From assembly GCF_026343295.1 (NCBI RefSeq), contig NZ_JAPELY010000001.1, forward strand, positions 2,728,001 to 2,792,000: a stretch of 64,000 bases of DNA, read 5' to 3'. The DNA is from Streptomyces sp. NBC_00083 (GTDB lineage: Bacteria; Actinomycetota; Actinomycetes; Streptomycetales; Streptomycetaceae). The notes beneath the pieces are model-generated. The model made no database searches and was not told the origin of the DNA. It worked only from the letters and a program-made list of their open reading frames with translations. This document shows, in pieces, positions 16,995 through 26,215 of the stretch. The translations under genes and the position numbers were made by a program. Within the stretch, counting starts at the first letter, position 1, and the number at the start of each line of letters is the position of its first letter.

Positions 16995-17824
16995 CGGGTC
17001 CGACGGCGCCACACCACCGCGGGCGCCGCGCCCACCAGTGCGAGCGCGCCCGGCGCGAGGCCGGCCGCCGTGGTGTCGATGCCCGCCTGGTCGAAGGTGG
17101 CGGGCACCGGCAGCGTCGCCCAGCGGGTGACGGGCCACGCGATCACGAAGGCGCGGCCCACGGCCTCGTCGACCGGGACGAGCCCGTGGTTCTTGTCGGC
17201 CTGGTGGTAGCGGGAGTCCTCCGAGTCCTGCCGGTGGTCGCCCATCACCCACATCCTGCCCCTGGGCACGGTCACCTTGAACTGGCCGCCGTCCTGGTCG
17301 TTGGTGCACGGCGTGTTGCCGGGATAGACGTACGGCTCGACGAGCGCCTTCCCGTTGACCGTCAAAGGACCGGTGCCCTTGCACTCCACGGTGTCACCCG
17401 CCACCCCGATGACCCGTTTGATCAGGTCGTGTTCATTGGCCGACGGGAGCAGGCCGATGAACGACAGGGCCTTCTGCACGACGTTGGGGTGCGCCGTCGG
17501 CTCGCCGCCGAGCCAGTCGTCGGGGTCGTGGAAGACGACGACCTCGCCGCGCCCCGGCTCGGAGCCGAACCAGGGCGTCAGCTTGTCGACGAGGACGCGG
17601 TCGCCGGGCTGCAGCGTGTTCTGCATCGACTCGGACGGGATGGAGAACGCCTGCAACAGGAACGTCTTGATGAGCAGCGCGAGGACCAGCGCGACGCCGA
17701 CGAGGATCGGCAGTTCCCTCCAGAAGGAGCGGGGGTGCCTGCCGCGCCCGGCGCCGTCCGGACCGTCCGGCTCCGCGCCGTCGGTCCCCGTGGTCCCGCC
17801 CGCGCCGACCGCTGAATTCCCCAC
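16955..17824 (-). CDS. lepB: Type I signal peptidase
   Basis: This 289-residue membrane protease removes signal peptides from exported proteins. A cytoplasmic Gly-rich N-terminus leads to a membrane helix (LPILVGVALVLALLIKTFLL), then the catalytic Ser in SIPSESM, the general-base Lys in DLIKRVIGVAGDTVE, and the late boxes VMGDHRQDSEDSR and GRAFVIAWP. A second hydrophobic stretch near the C-terminus suggests a C-terminal anchor, as in several Streptomyces Sip proteins. GTG 17824 has AAGGAG six bases upstream; the open frame extends to 17944 without a ribosome site. Confidence 0.93.
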   Translation of the reverse strand: MGNSAVGAGGTTGTDGAEPDGPDGAGRGRHPRSFWRELPILVGVALVLALLIKTFLLQAFSIPSESMQNTLQPGDRVLVDKLTPWFGSEPGRGEVVVFHDPDDWLGGEPTAHPNVVQKALSFIGLLPSANEHDLIKRVIGVAGDTVECKGTGPLTVNGKALVEPYVYPGNTPCTNDQDGGQFKVTVPRGRMWVMGDHRQDSEDSRYHQADKNHGLVPVDEAVGRAFVIAWPVTRWATLPVPATFDQAGIDTTAAGLAPGALALVGAAPAVVWRRRTRQRAVGRGGEADR

Positions 17825-17993
17825 GCCTGCTCCTTCGTTCCGTCTGCGGTCCGGCACCGGACGTCTGGATCCGCGCTCTGCCCGACGAACGGTAGTTCCC
17901 GCCCGCCCCGTTCCCCGGGGGCTTCGGGGGGTGTTCGGCCGCATTCCTGCATCCGAAGGACCCGGGGCGTTCCGGCGAAGGGCCCGGTGCCGC

Positions 17994-19100
17994 TCAGGAG
18001 GCGGGGACGGGACCCTGCATGTGCTGGCTGATCCACTGGATCAGGCCGCCGGCGGCCATGTTCGGCACATACGTCTTGGCGTTGTGGCCACCGCCCTGTA
18101 TGACGCTGAGCTTCGTCTTGACCGGGCCCTTGGTGTACTTGGCGATGAACTGCTCGATCTTCGGCTTGGCCTCGGCGTCGGAGCCCACGGTGCCCACCTG
18201 GAAGGCGAGATAGACGTCCGGGCCCTTCGCGGCGATCAGCTTCTGCGCGAGGACGTTCGGGTTGTTCTCCGCCTTCTCCTTGTCGTGCCCGGCCCACAGC
18301 CGTGAATCGGGGACGATGTCGGGTCCCGAGGCGATGACGGCCTTGAACTGGCCGGGCTTCTGCAGCACGCTCTTGAGCCCCGCGAAGCCCCCGGTGGACG
18401 ACCCCATGAACGCCCAGCCGTCACGGGACTTGACGGTACGGAAGTTGGCCTTGATGAGGTCGGGCACGTCCTCCGTCAGCCAGGTGCCCATCTTCGGCTG
18501 GCCGGGGATGTCGCTGGCGTCCCAGTACAGGCCGCCCGTGTCCGGATGGGGATTGAGGACCGGCATCGCCAGGATGAACGGGAGGCTCTTGCCCTCCTTG
18601 GACCACGTGGAGATGCTCGACTCCAGCTTGAGGTCGGTGCCCATCCAGTAGTTGGTCGGGTAGCCGGCGCCGCCGGGCAGCGCCACCATCACGGGAAAGC
18701 CGCTCTTGGCGTACTTCGGGTCCTTGTACTCCGGCGGGACCCACACCCACACCTTGCCCTTGAAGCCCGACTTCTTGCCCGCGAGGGTCGTCACCGCGAT
18801 CTTCGTGTCGTTCTCGGGCACCGTGCCGGCCACCGTGAACTTGGCCTCGGGGCCGGTCGGCATGAGGACCTGGGAATCGGGCTTGCCCGCGTCGCCGCCG
18901 CCCGGCTTGTCGCCCCCGCCCCCGCCCGATCCGAAACTGATCGCGTCGCCCTTGTCGGAGAAGACGTCGAAGTAGTTCAGGACGGGCCACGCGATCAGAC
19001 CGAGCGCGGTGACGGCGACGACGCCGAGTATCCAGCGTTTGGCGCGGTTGGCCCGGCGGTGGCCCCGGGACTGGTAGGCCCCGTTGCGGGGGTGGGTCAT
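17994..19100 (-). CDS. Membrane-anchored esterase-like alpha/beta hydrolase
   Basis: This 368-residue protein has a basic cytoplasmic start, one membrane helix (about 23-42), a Gly/Asp-rich linker and an extracellular esterase fold similar to the esterase D/antigen 85 group. VMVALPGGAGYPTNYW is the oxyanion-hole region, AFMGSSTGGFAGLK is the nucleophile elbow with Ser in GSSTGG, and GGGHNAKTY near the end supplies the His. Streptomyces makes no mycolic acids, so mycolyl transfer is unlikely; ester hydrolysis at the cell surface is the safer inference. Start ATG 19100 follows GGAG by eight bases. Confidence 0.82.
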   Translation of the reverse strand: MTHPRNGAYQSRGHRRANRAKRWILGVVAVTALGLIAWPVLNYFDVFSDKGDAISFGSGGGGGDKPGGGDAGKPDSQVLMPTGPEAKFTVAGTVPENDTKIAVTTLAGKKSGFKGKVWVWVPPEYKDPKYAKSGFPVMVALPGGAGYPTNYWMGTDLKLESSISTWSKEGKSLPFILAMPVLNPHPDTGGLYWDASDIPGQPKMGTWLTEDVPDLIKANFRTVKSRDGWAFMGSSTGGFAGLKSVLQKPGQFKAVIASGPDIVPDSRLWAGHDKEKAENNPNVLAQKLIAAKGPDVYLAFQVGTVGSDAEAKPKIEQFIAKYTKGPVKTKLSVIQGGGHNAKTYVPNMAAGGLIQWISQHMQGPVPAS

Positions 19101-19252
19101 TGCGATAGCTCCGGGTGGTTCTGGTGGCCCGAGGGCAGGGGTGTTCGTTCCACCTGGGCTGATGGTCGGGAGCGGCCCTCGGGTTCCGGATTTGTCTTAC
19201 AAATCTTGTGAAAGTGCTCGATCCGTCGAGGACGCCCCGGTGCCCGCGGCCC

Positions 19253-19771
19253 TCAGGCGCGGACGCACCGCACCCCTACCGTCACATCGAGATGCCGCCC
19301 CGCCATGCCCCGGGACGCCGTCACCCCGAACGCCGTCCGGTCGACCCGCACGGTGGCGCGGGCCGTGAACCAGCCCGCGCCGCAGGCCGATTCCCCGATG
19401 GACAGGGTCACCGGCCGGGCGCTCCCGCACACCGTGAGGACGCCCGCCACCGTGGTGGCCTCGACGCGGTCCGCGGTGAAGGTGATCAGCGGATGACGTC
19501 CGGCGTCCAGGAAGCGTGCCGAGCGCACGGCCCGGTCCCGCTGCCGGCTGCCGGTGGTGAAGCTCGCCGCGTCGATCTCGGCGCGCACCCGGGAAGCGCC
19601 CAGCGGCTCGGCGACGTCGACGCTTCCCGAGCGGAGCGCGAAGGTGCCGCGCACCGGCAGGAGCCCGAAGACGTGCCGGGTCGTGAACGCGACGGTGGAG
19701 GCGGCCGGGTCGATCGCGTAGTGGCCGAGGGCGGGCGCCGCCGGGGCGGGGGTTGCCTGGTTGGTGTCCAT
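19253..19771 (-). CDS. YceI family lipocalin-like protein
   Basis: This 172-residue protein matches the YceI family of isoprenoid-binding beta-barrels: the N-terminal GHYAIDPAASTVAFTTRHVFGLLPVRGTF pattern and the internal RDRAVRSARFLDAGRHPLITFTADRV segment are diagnostic. The family binds long apolar molecules and often relates to stress; the ligand here is unknown. It has no signal peptide, so a cytoplasmic location is expected. The open frame continues upstream through the neighbouring kinase region on the other strand, but ATG 19771 gives the natural start. Confidence 0.9.
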   Translation of the reverse strand: MDTNQATPAPAAPALGHYAIDPAASTVAFTTRHVFGLLPVRGTFALRSGSVDVAEPLGASRVRAEIDAASFTTGSRQRDRAVRSARFLDAGRHPLITFTADRVEATTVAGVLTVCGSARPVTLSIGESACGAGWFTARATVRVDRTAFGVTASRGMAGRHLDVTVGVRCVRA

Positions 19772-19939
19772 GGATCCGATTGCACCGCGGGACACCTGCC
19801 GCGCGGCAGAGCGGTCGGGAGGGACGCCGGGCGACGAAAGGCGGGCGATCCCGGGTCCCGTACGACTTTCGTAGGGTGTGCCGGGCCGGATGGCGGCTGT
19901 TCCGGCGGGGCCGCCCGAGCGTGACCTACCGTGAACGGC

Positions 19940-21145
19940 ATGAGTGACGGACCCTGGCACCGTCGGCATCCCCACGTCGTGGACGCGGCGATCGCCCTCT
20001 GCTTCACGCTCGCCGACACCGCGGCCACGCTGACCGGCGCGACCTGGTGGCCCGAGCGGCCCGGCACCCTCGCCTGGGCGCTGCTCGGCCTCCAGGTGGT
20101 GGCCTGTCTCACGCTGGTGGCCCGGCGCAGGGCGCCCCTGACGGTGGTCGCCGTGCTCGGCGCGTTCACCCTCGCCGTGACCCTGCTGATCTCGCCCGTG
20201 CACGCCCTGACACCCGCCCACGCGGGCAACGTCTGGGCCCCGTTCTCGACGGCGCTCGCCGCGTACGGACCGGTCTTCTACGGCAGGACCGCCCGCGACC
20301 GGCGCCTGATGTTCCTCGTCATCGGCCTGTTCACGCTCGTCGTCGCCAGGCCCTGGGAGCCGTCCTTCACCGTCATCTCCATCGGCCTGCTGCGCACGGC
20401 GGCCGGCCCGCTGCTCGCGCTCTACTTCGATGCGCGCAGGCGCCTGGTGTGCGCCCTGACCGAACGCGCCGAACGGGCCGAACGCGAGCGCCATCTGCTC
20501 GCCGAGCAGGCGTGCGCCGAGGAACGCGCCCGCCTCGCCGGCGAGATGCACGACGTGGTGACGCACCGCGTGAGCCTGATGGTGCTCCAGGCCGGCGCGC
20601 TGCGCGTGACCGCGCCCGACGAGGCGACCCGGCGGGCGGCGGAGGAGCTCCGGGCGGCCGGCTGCCAGGCCCTGGAGGAGCTGCGGGACCTCGTCGGCAT
20701 CCTGCGCACCGAGCCCGAGGAGGACCGCGCCCCCGTGCCCGGTGGACTGGCCGCACTCGTCGCCGAGTCGACGGCGGCGGGCATCCCGGCCGAGCTGATC
20801 GAGCGCGGCGACCGCGCGCTCGCCTCCCCGGTGGTCGGCCGCACCACGTACCGCATCGTGCGCGAGGCGCTGACCAATGTGCACAAGCACGCCGCGGGCG
20901 CCCGCGTCACCGTACGCGTGGAGTACGAGGAGAGCCGGGTCCGCGTCGCCGTACGCAACACCCGGCCGAGCGGGAGCCCCGACGCGGAGCTGGCACGCAC
21001 CGGTTCGGGCCTCGGCATCACGGGCCTTCGCCGTCGCGTCGAACTCGTTCATGGCAGCCTGCTGGCGGGACCCGAACCCGACGGCGGGTTCTGCGTGGCG
21101 GCCGACCTGCCCGCCTATGTACCGACAGCGGAATCGGTGGTGTGA
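19940..21145 (+). CDS. Sensor histidine kinase, NarL-type
   Basis: This 401-residue kinase has four to five membrane helices in residues 15-160, a linker helix, a HisKA_3 dimerisation domain with His204 in GEMHDVVTHRVSLMVLQ, and a HATPase_c domain (ALTNVHKHAAGARVTV as N box, GSGLGITGLRRRVE as G box). The extracellular part is minimal, so it probably senses a membrane or intramembrane signal. ATG 19940 and GTG 19931 are both possible starts; no ribosome site favours either. Its stop overlaps the GTG of the response regulator gene. Confidence 0.92.
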   Translation: MSDGPWHRRHPHVVDAAIALCFTLADTAATLTGATWWPERPGTLAWALLGLQVVACLTLVARRRAPLTVVAVLGAFTLAVTLLISPVHALTPAHAGNVWAPFSTALAAYGPVFYGRTARDRRLMFLVIGLFTLVVARPWEPSFTVISIGLLRTAAGPLLALYFDARRRLVCALTERAERAERERHLLAEQACAEERARLAGEMHDVVTHRVSLMVLQAGALRVTAPDEATRRAAEELRAAGCQALEELRDLVGILRTEPEEDRAPVPGGLAALVAESTAAGIPAELIERGDRALASPVVGRTTYRIVREALTNVHKHAAGARVTVRVEYEESRVRVAVRNTRPSGSPDAELARTGSGLGITGLRRRVELVHGSLLAGPEPDGGFCVAADLPAYVPTAESVV

Positions 21146-21801
21146 GACCGGTGGTGCGCGTGGTGGTGGTGGACGACGAGGCGATGGTGTGCGGGTTCCT
21201 GCGCACGATCCTCGGCTCGGCCGACGACATCGAGGTGGTCGCCGAGGCGCACGACGGCGCGGCGGGCGTGGCCGCGGTCCGCGAGCAGCGGCCCGATGTC
21301 GTCCTCATGGACCTGCGCATGCCGGGCATGGACGGCATCACCGCCATCGAGCGGCTGGCCAGGGGCGGGGACATGCCGCCGGTGGTGGTGCTGACGACGT
21401 TCGACGCCGACCAGTACGTCCTGCGCGCGCTGCGCGCCGGCGCCTCCGGGTTCCTGGTGAAGTCCACGCCGCCGGAGGACCTCATCGGCCTGGTGCGGGT
21501 GGCCGCCGAGGGGCACACCGTGCTGTCGCCCGCCGCGGCCCGCCGGCTCGTCGCGGCCTCGACCGACGCCCTGTCGGCCCGCGACCGCGCCCGCGAACGC
21601 GTCGCCCGCCTGACCGAGCGGGAGGCGGAGGTCCTCGCGGGCCTGGGGGAGGGGCTCTCCAACGCGCGGATCGCGGCCCGGCTCCACCTGTCGGAGGCGA
21701 CCGTCAAGGGATACGTGTCGCGCATGCTCGACAAACTGGAATGCGCCAATCGCACGCAGGCCGGAGTGCTCGCCCACGACGCGGGCATCGTAGCCCCGTA
21801 G
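21142..21801 (+). CDS. NarL/LuxR-type response regulator
   Basis: This 219-residue regulator has a receiver domain with acidic pair VVVDDE, phosphoacceptor Asp in VVLMDLRMPGMDG, Thr in VVLTTFD and Lys in FLVKSTPPEDL, followed by a LuxR helix-turn-helix (LTEREAEVLAGLGEGLSNARIAARLHLSEATVKGYVSRMLDKL). It is translationally coupled to the kinase gene. Target genes are unknown; the alpha-galactosidase gene lies next on the same strand but after a 317-bp gap. Confidence 0.95.
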   Translation: MRPVVRVVVVDDEAMVCGFLRTILGSADDIEVVAEAHDGAAGVAAVREQRPDVVLMDLRMPGMDGITAIERLARGGDMPPVVVLTTFDADQYVLRALRAGASGFLVKSTPPEDLIGLVRVAAEGHTVLSPAAARRLVAASTDALSARDRARERVARLTEREAEVLAGLGEGLSNARIAARLHLSEATVKGYVSRMLDKLECANRTQAGVLAHDAGIVAP

Positions 21802-22118
21802 CAAGTTCTCCCCAACTACCTTCACCACGGCGTGAGTTGAGCCGTCCGGCCCAGGGGCCCGCGCAGGCGTGCGCGCGGCGCCGCGCGCCGGCGGCGGACC
21901 GACCGGGCCCGGACACGCCGTGGCAATGCGGGGCCCGGCGCCGGGCGCGGCGGATGCTTGATCCTGCCCGCTCGATGGGAGCCGTCGACAAGAGCGAGCA
22001 GCTGTACCGCACCGGCGGGTGCCCTCCGGCAGGCTCGTGCCGGCGGGATCGGCACCTTCCCCGCCCTCCTACGCATGGCGCTCGGGCCCCCATCGGCCGG
22101 GCCAGGAAGGAATCTGCC
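21802..22118. other. Intergenic region with long GC palindromes
   Basis: These 317 bases between the response regulator and the alpha-galactosidase contain two perfect palindromes, GCGCGCGGCGCCGCGCGC (21871-21888) and GCCCGGCGCCGGGC (21933-21946). The first probably ends the two-component transcript. The 3' part must carry the alpha-galactosidase promoter, which I could not identify. No gene is supported. Confidence 0.55.
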
Positions 22119-23828
22119 GTGCCGTCACTCTCCCCCCGCCGGACAAGAGCCGCCGCCCTGCTGGCCGCGCTGCTCGCCGTCCCGCTGACCGCGACCGGGG
22201 CCTTCGCCTCGGCCGCCGCCCCCCACGCACCGTCCACGGCGCCCCGGAGCGCGCCGCGGGCCGCGGCCCCGCCCATGGGGTGGAACAACTGGGCCCACTA
22301 CATGTGCGACATCAGCGAACAGACCGTCGTGCGCAACGCCGACGCGCTGGTCTCCTCGGGCCTCGCCGCCAAGGGCTACTCCACCGTCACCGTGGACGAC
22401 TGCTGGATGGCCAGGAGCCGCGACGGCGCGGGCGGCCTCGTCGCCGACCCGGTGCGGTTCCCGCACGGCATGGCCTGGCTCGGCTCCTATCTGCACGGGC
22501 GCGGCCTGAAGTTCGGCATCTACGAGGACGCGGGCTCGGCCACCTGCGAGGGATACCCCGGCAGCGGGCGCCCCCAGGGCGGCGGCGAGGACCACTTCGC
22601 GCAGGACACCGCCACGTTCGCCTCCTGGGGCGTGGACTACCTCAAGCTCGACGGCTGCAACATGTACGTCGCCTCCGGCCAGACCAAGGAAGAGGCCTAC
22701 CGGGAGGCGTACGACCGCGAGGCCGAGGCCATCGCGGCCTCCGGCCGTGACATCGTCTTCTCCGAGTCGGCGCCCGCCTACTTCCAGCCGAACACCGAAT
22801 GGGGCAGCTCCGACTGGTTCTCCGTGCTCTCGTGGGTCGGCAAGGACGGTGAGCTCTGGCGCGAGGGCACCGACATCGTCGTCTACAACCCGCAGAAGCC
22901 GACCGCGAGCCGCTGGGCGAGCGTCCTGCACAACTACGGCTACAACCGCTGGCTCGGCCGCTACGCCGGGCCGGGCAACTGGAACGACCCCGACTTCCTG
23001 CTCGCCGGTGACCCCGGTCTGACCGCCGACGAAGCGCGCAGCCAGGTGGCGCTCTGGTCGATGATGGCCGCCCCGCTGATCCTCTCCTCCGACGTGTCGG
23101 CCCTCGCCCCGGCCGGCCTCGCCGCCCTCGGCAACGCCGGTCTCGTCGCCGTCGACCAGGACCGCCTCGGACGCCAGGCCGCGGTGGTCGCCACCGACGG
23201 CACCACCGACGTGCTTGCCCGCCCGCTGGCCGGCGGCGACCGGGCGGTGGCCGTGCTCAACCGCTCCTCCACGGCCCGGACCGTGTCCACGAGCCTCGCC
23301 TCGGTCGGCCTGCCCGGCTGCCGGGTGAGCGCCAAGAACCTCTGGAGCGGCGCGAGTTCGAGCACCTCGTCGGCGCTCACCGCGACCGTCCCCGCCCACG
23401 GCACCGCGATCTGGCGGCTCACGCCGGGCCCCGGCTGCGCCCCGGCCGTGCCCACCGGGCAGCTCACCGGCAACGGCGCGAACTGCGCGGACGTGTCCGG
23501 CGGCGGCAGCGCCAACGGCACCCCGGTGGTCCTGTATCCGTGCACCGGCAACGCCAACCAGCGCTGGACCATGGCCGGCGACGCCACCGTACGGTCGCTC
23601 GGCAAGTGCCTGACCGCGAGCGGCGGAGCCGGCGGCGCGGCCGTCCTGTCCTCCTGCACGGGCGGCGACGCCCAGCGCTGGACGCCCGAAGCGGACGGCG
23701 CGCTGGTCAACGCCGCCTCGGGGCTCTGCCTCGATGTGTACGGGGGCGGCACGGCCGCCGGGACCAGGCTCGACACCTGGACCTGCGGCGCCCACCAGGC
23801 CAACCAGACCTGGGCGCTTCCCGTGTGA
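22119..23828 (+). CDS. Secreted GH27 alpha-galactosidase with CBM13 domain
   Basis: This 569-residue secreted glycosidase releases alpha-linked galactose. A signal peptide ends near residue 33. The GH27 barrel starts at PPMGWNNWAHYMCDIS; Asp178 in YLKLDGCN is the nucleophile, and GPGNWNDPDFL is a family signature. A beta-sandwich domain follows, then a ricin-type CBM13 (about 440-569) with QRW motifs in each repeat and paired Cys. Start GTG 22119 has AGGAAGGA seven bases upstream. Only seven bases separate its stop from that of the convergent Cyt-like gene. Confidence 0.95.
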   Translation: MPSLSPRRTRAAALLAALLAVPLTATGAFASAAAPHAPSTAPRSAPRAAAPPMGWNNWAHYMCDISEQTVVRNADALVSSGLAAKGYSTVTVDDCWMARSRDGAGGLVADPVRFPHGMAWLGSYLHGRGLKFGIYEDAGSATCEGYPGSGRPQGGGEDHFAQDTATFASWGVDYLKLDGCNMYVASGQTKEEAYREAYDREAEAIAASGRDIVFSESAPAYFQPNTEWGSSDWFSVLSWVGKDGELWREGTDIVVYNPQKPTASRWASVLHNYGYNRWLGRYAGPGNWNDPDFLLAGDPGLTADEARSQVALWSMMAAPLILSSDVSALAPAGLAALGNAGLVAVDQDRLGRQAAVVATDGTTDVLARPLAGGDRAVAVLNRSSTARTVSTSLASVGLPGCRVSAKNLWSGASSSTSSALTATVPAHGTAIWRLTPGPGCAPAVPTGQLTGNGANCADVSGGGSANGTPVVLYPCTGNANQRWTMAGDATVRSLGKCLTASGGAGGAAVLSSCTGGDAQRWTPEADGALVNAASGLCLDVYGGGTAAGTRLDTWTCGAHQANQTWALPV

Positions 23829-23835
23829 GGACGGC

Positions 23836-24432
23836 TCAGCCGGTCGGGGCGAGCCCCTGGCGCACGCTGATGGCATCGACGCGGAGCGTCACCGCGGCGG
23901 TGTCCTCGGCGCCGAGCGCCAGGAGCGTCGCCCGGTCCGCGGCCACGCTCACCTCGACCCGGAGGGCGACGAGGTACAGGTGCCCGGCGGTCTCCTCGTC
24001 CTGGAGCGCGAAGAGCAGGTTGTAGAAGTAGCGGGTGCCGTCGGCGGCGTCCCGGAAGGTGAGGTGGGGCGCTCCGTCCTGGTCGCCGAGGCCGATGAAG
24101 ACCTCGGCGAGCGCGGCGTCCGTGCGCTCCCAGAACGCGGCGTTCCCGAAGGGCTCGACCAGGGCCTGGCGCACGGCCTGCTTCAGCGTGAGCACCATGA
24201 CCTGGACGGGTGCGGTCTCCTGGAGACCGAAACCGGGAATGATCTTGACGAGGGTGCTGTCCGGCAGGGCGCGTGCCGCCGAGCGCACGGCCCCGAAGTC
24301 GAAGTCGCCGGCCGCCGGGGCGATCGCCTCCTGGAGCGCGGCCTCGGCGGCCCGCATCTGACCGATGGCGTCCTGGCCGACTTCGACGACCGTCTTGAAC
24401 GCGGCCCTTGTGGTGGTGGCCCGGTCAACCAT
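23836..24432 (-). CDS. Cyt-like (CytB family) delta-endotoxin homologue
   Basis: This 198-residue protein has no signal peptide and no long hydrophobic helix. Its C-terminal half resembles Bacillus thuringiensis Cyt toxins as I remember them: YFYNLLFALQDEETAG at 135-150 corresponds to Cyt2 YYYNILFAIQDEETGG, and the following beta-strand region (VALRVEVSVAADRATLL, then AVTLRVDAISVRQGL) corresponds to Cyt2 strands ending AINVVQAL. The N-terminal half has amphipathic helices and VQVMVLTLKQAV, like the Cyt VQVSVMIDKIV segment. Length is close to processed Cyt toxin cores (about 200-260 residues for whole proteins). Cyt proteins insert into lipid membranes and form pores. Whether this one is toxic, and to what, is unknown. 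Confidence 0.8.
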   Translation of the reverse strand: MVDRATTTRAAFKTVVEVGQDAIGQMRAAEAALQEAIAPAAGDFDFGAVRSAARALPDSTLVKIIPGFGLQETAPVQVMVLTLKQAVRQALVEPFGNAAFWERTDAALAEVFIGLGDQDGAPHLTFRDAADGTRYFYNLLFALQDEETAGHLYLVALRVEVSVAADRATLLALGAEDTAAVTLRVDAISVRQGLAPTG

Positions 24433-24610
24433 GGCTGCTCCCGAGGGGGTTGGAAGTGATCAAATGCCGACGCGCCAGTATGCCCAAGCGGCCGGCGAGC
24501 GGCAGAGCGGTCTCACATTCCGTACGCGAAGCACCCCGGGTGATCTCCCGCGATCGAGATGTGGCGGAGCGTCACCGAATGGGCCCCCTCTGACCTGCGA
24601 GAACCACACA

Positions 24611-24628
24611 AAGTGACGCCCGTCACTT
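24611..24628. promoter_or_regulatory. Perfect palindrome upstream of betB
   Basis: AAGTGACGCCCGTCACTT is a perfect inverted repeat with 8-base arms and a 2-base centre, 87 bp before the betB start. It has the form of a dimeric repressor site, and the only transcription units it can serve are betB and the divergent Cyt-like gene (start at 24432). Confidence 0.6.
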
Positions 24629-24714
24629 CGGGTGATTATTTCGGCATGGTCCCCGCGGGGCCGGGCAGGGGCGCAGATGGCCCTGTCCCAGTACCGCATC
24701 GGAGGATCCGAACC

Positions 24715-26202
24715 ATGCCCGAGCTTTTCATCGACGGCCAGTGGAGCGCCGCCGTCGACGGGCGGACCCGTGAGATCCGGTGTCCGGCCGACGGCACCCT
24801 CGTCGCCACCGTCGACGAGGCGGGACCCAAGGACACCGAGCGCGCCATCGCCGCGGCCCGAGCCGCCTTCGACCACGGACCGTGGCCGAGGACGGCCCCG
24901 GCCGAACGCGGTGCGCTGCTGCTGCGCGTCGCCGACCTGTTGGCGCGCGACAAGGAACTCCTCGCGCGCGCCGAGTCCCTGGACACCGGCAAGCGGATCG
25001 TCGAGTCCCGCTACGACATGGACGACATCGCCAACTGCTTCCGCTACTTCGCCACGCTCGTCGCCGCCGAGGGCGCGGGCCGCGTCGTCGACACCGGCAA
25101 CCCCGTCGTCGACAGCCGTGTGGTGCACGAGCCGGTCGGCGTCTGCGGCCTGATCACGCCGTGGAACTACCCGCTGCTCCAGACGGCCTGGAAGGTCGCC
25201 CCCGCCATCGGCGCGGGCAACACCTTCGTCCTCAAGCCCAGCGAGCTGACCCCGCACACCGCGATCCACCTGATGAAGCTCCTGACGGAGGCGGGCCTTC
25301 CGGCGGGCGTCGCCAACCTGGTGCTCGGCGCCGGCGCCGAAGCGGGCGCGCCGCTCGCCGAGCACCCCGACGTCGACCTCGTCTCCTTCACCGGCGGCCT
25401 CGTGACCGGCCGGCGGATCATGGCCGCGGCCGCGCCGACCGTGAAGAAGACCGCGCTCGAACTCGGCGGCAAGAACCCCAATGTCGTCTTCGCCGACGTC
25501 GCGGCGAGCGAGGAGAGCTTCGACGCGGCCGTCGACAACGCGCTCACCGCGGTGTTCCTGCACTCCGGCCAGGTCTGCTCGGCCGGCACCCGGCTCCTGG
25601 TCGAGGACGGGCTGCACGACCGCTTCGTCGACGAGCTCGTGCGCCGCGCCCGACTGATCCGCCTCGGCGGCCCGTTCGACGAGCGCGCCGAGACCGGCCC
25701 GCTGATCTCCGCCGCCCACCGCGACAAGGTCGAGGCGTACGTGGCCGCCGGCATCGCCGAGGGCGCCGTGCTGCGCTGCGGCGGCGAGCGTCCCAACTCC
25801 GCTGATCTGGAAGGCGGTTACTACTACCCGCCGACCATCCTCGACGAGTGCCGGGCCGGCATGAGCGTGGTGACCGACGAGTCCTTCGGGCCCGTCCTGA
25901 CCGTCGAGCGCTTCACCGACGAGGACCAGGCCGTACGGCTGGCCAACGACACCGTGTACGGCCTGGCCGGCGCGGTGTGGACCACCGACGAGGCGCGGGC
26001 CCGCCGCGTCGCGGCCGGGCTCCGGCTCGGCACCGTGTGGATCAACGACTTCCACCCGTACGTCCCGCAGGCCGAGTGGGGCGGCTACAAGCAGTCCGGG
26101 ACCGGGCGCGAACTGGGCCCCGCGGGCCTGGCCGAGTACCAGGAGACCAAGCACATCTGGCGCAACACCGCCCCCGCACCCCAGGGGTGGTTCGCGAGCT
26201 GA
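24715..26202 (+). CDS. betB: Betaine-aldehyde dehydrogenase-type ALDH
   Basis: This 495-residue NAD(P)-dependent aldehyde dehydrogenase probably oxidises betaine aldehyde to glycine betaine. General base Glu249 is in LELGGKNP, catalytic Cys288 in GQVCSAG, and TPWNYPLLQTAWKVAPAIGAGN is the cofactor-site segment. The usual FTGS motif reads FTGG here. Start ATG 24715 has GGAGG upstream. The next two genes, a permease and a choline-dehydrogenase-like GMC enzyme, support the betaine assignment; the operon would make the osmoprotectant from imported choline. Confidence 0.88.
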   Translation: MPELFIDGQWSAAVDGRTREIRCPADGTLVATVDEAGPKDTERAIAAARAAFDHGPWPRTAPAERGALLLRVADLLARDKELLARAESLDTGKRIVESRYDMDDIANCFRYFATLVAAEGAGRVVDTGNPVVDSRVVHEPVGVCGLITPWNYPLLQTAWKVAPAIGAGNTFVLKPSELTPHTAIHLMKLLTEAGLPAGVANLVLGAGAEAGAPLAEHPDVDLVSFTGGLVTGRRIMAAAAPTVKKTALELGGKNPNVVFADVAASEESFDAAVDNALTAVFLHSGQVCSAGTRLLVEDGLHDRFVDELVRRARLIRLGGPFDERAETGPLISAAHRDKVEAYVAAGIAEGAVLRCGGERPNSADLEGGYYYPPTILDECRAGMSVVTDESFGPVLTVERFTDEDQAVRLANDTVYGLAGAVWTTDEARARRVAAGLRLGTVWINDFHPYVPQAEWGGYKQSGTGRELGPAGLAEYQETKHIWRNTAPAPQGWFAS

Positions 26203-26215
26203 CCCGCTGAACCCC

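Noticed and set aside
17994..19100. Mycolyltransferase (antigen 85) function
   Set aside because: Fold similarity exists, but Streptomyces does not make mycolic acids; generic esterase is safer.
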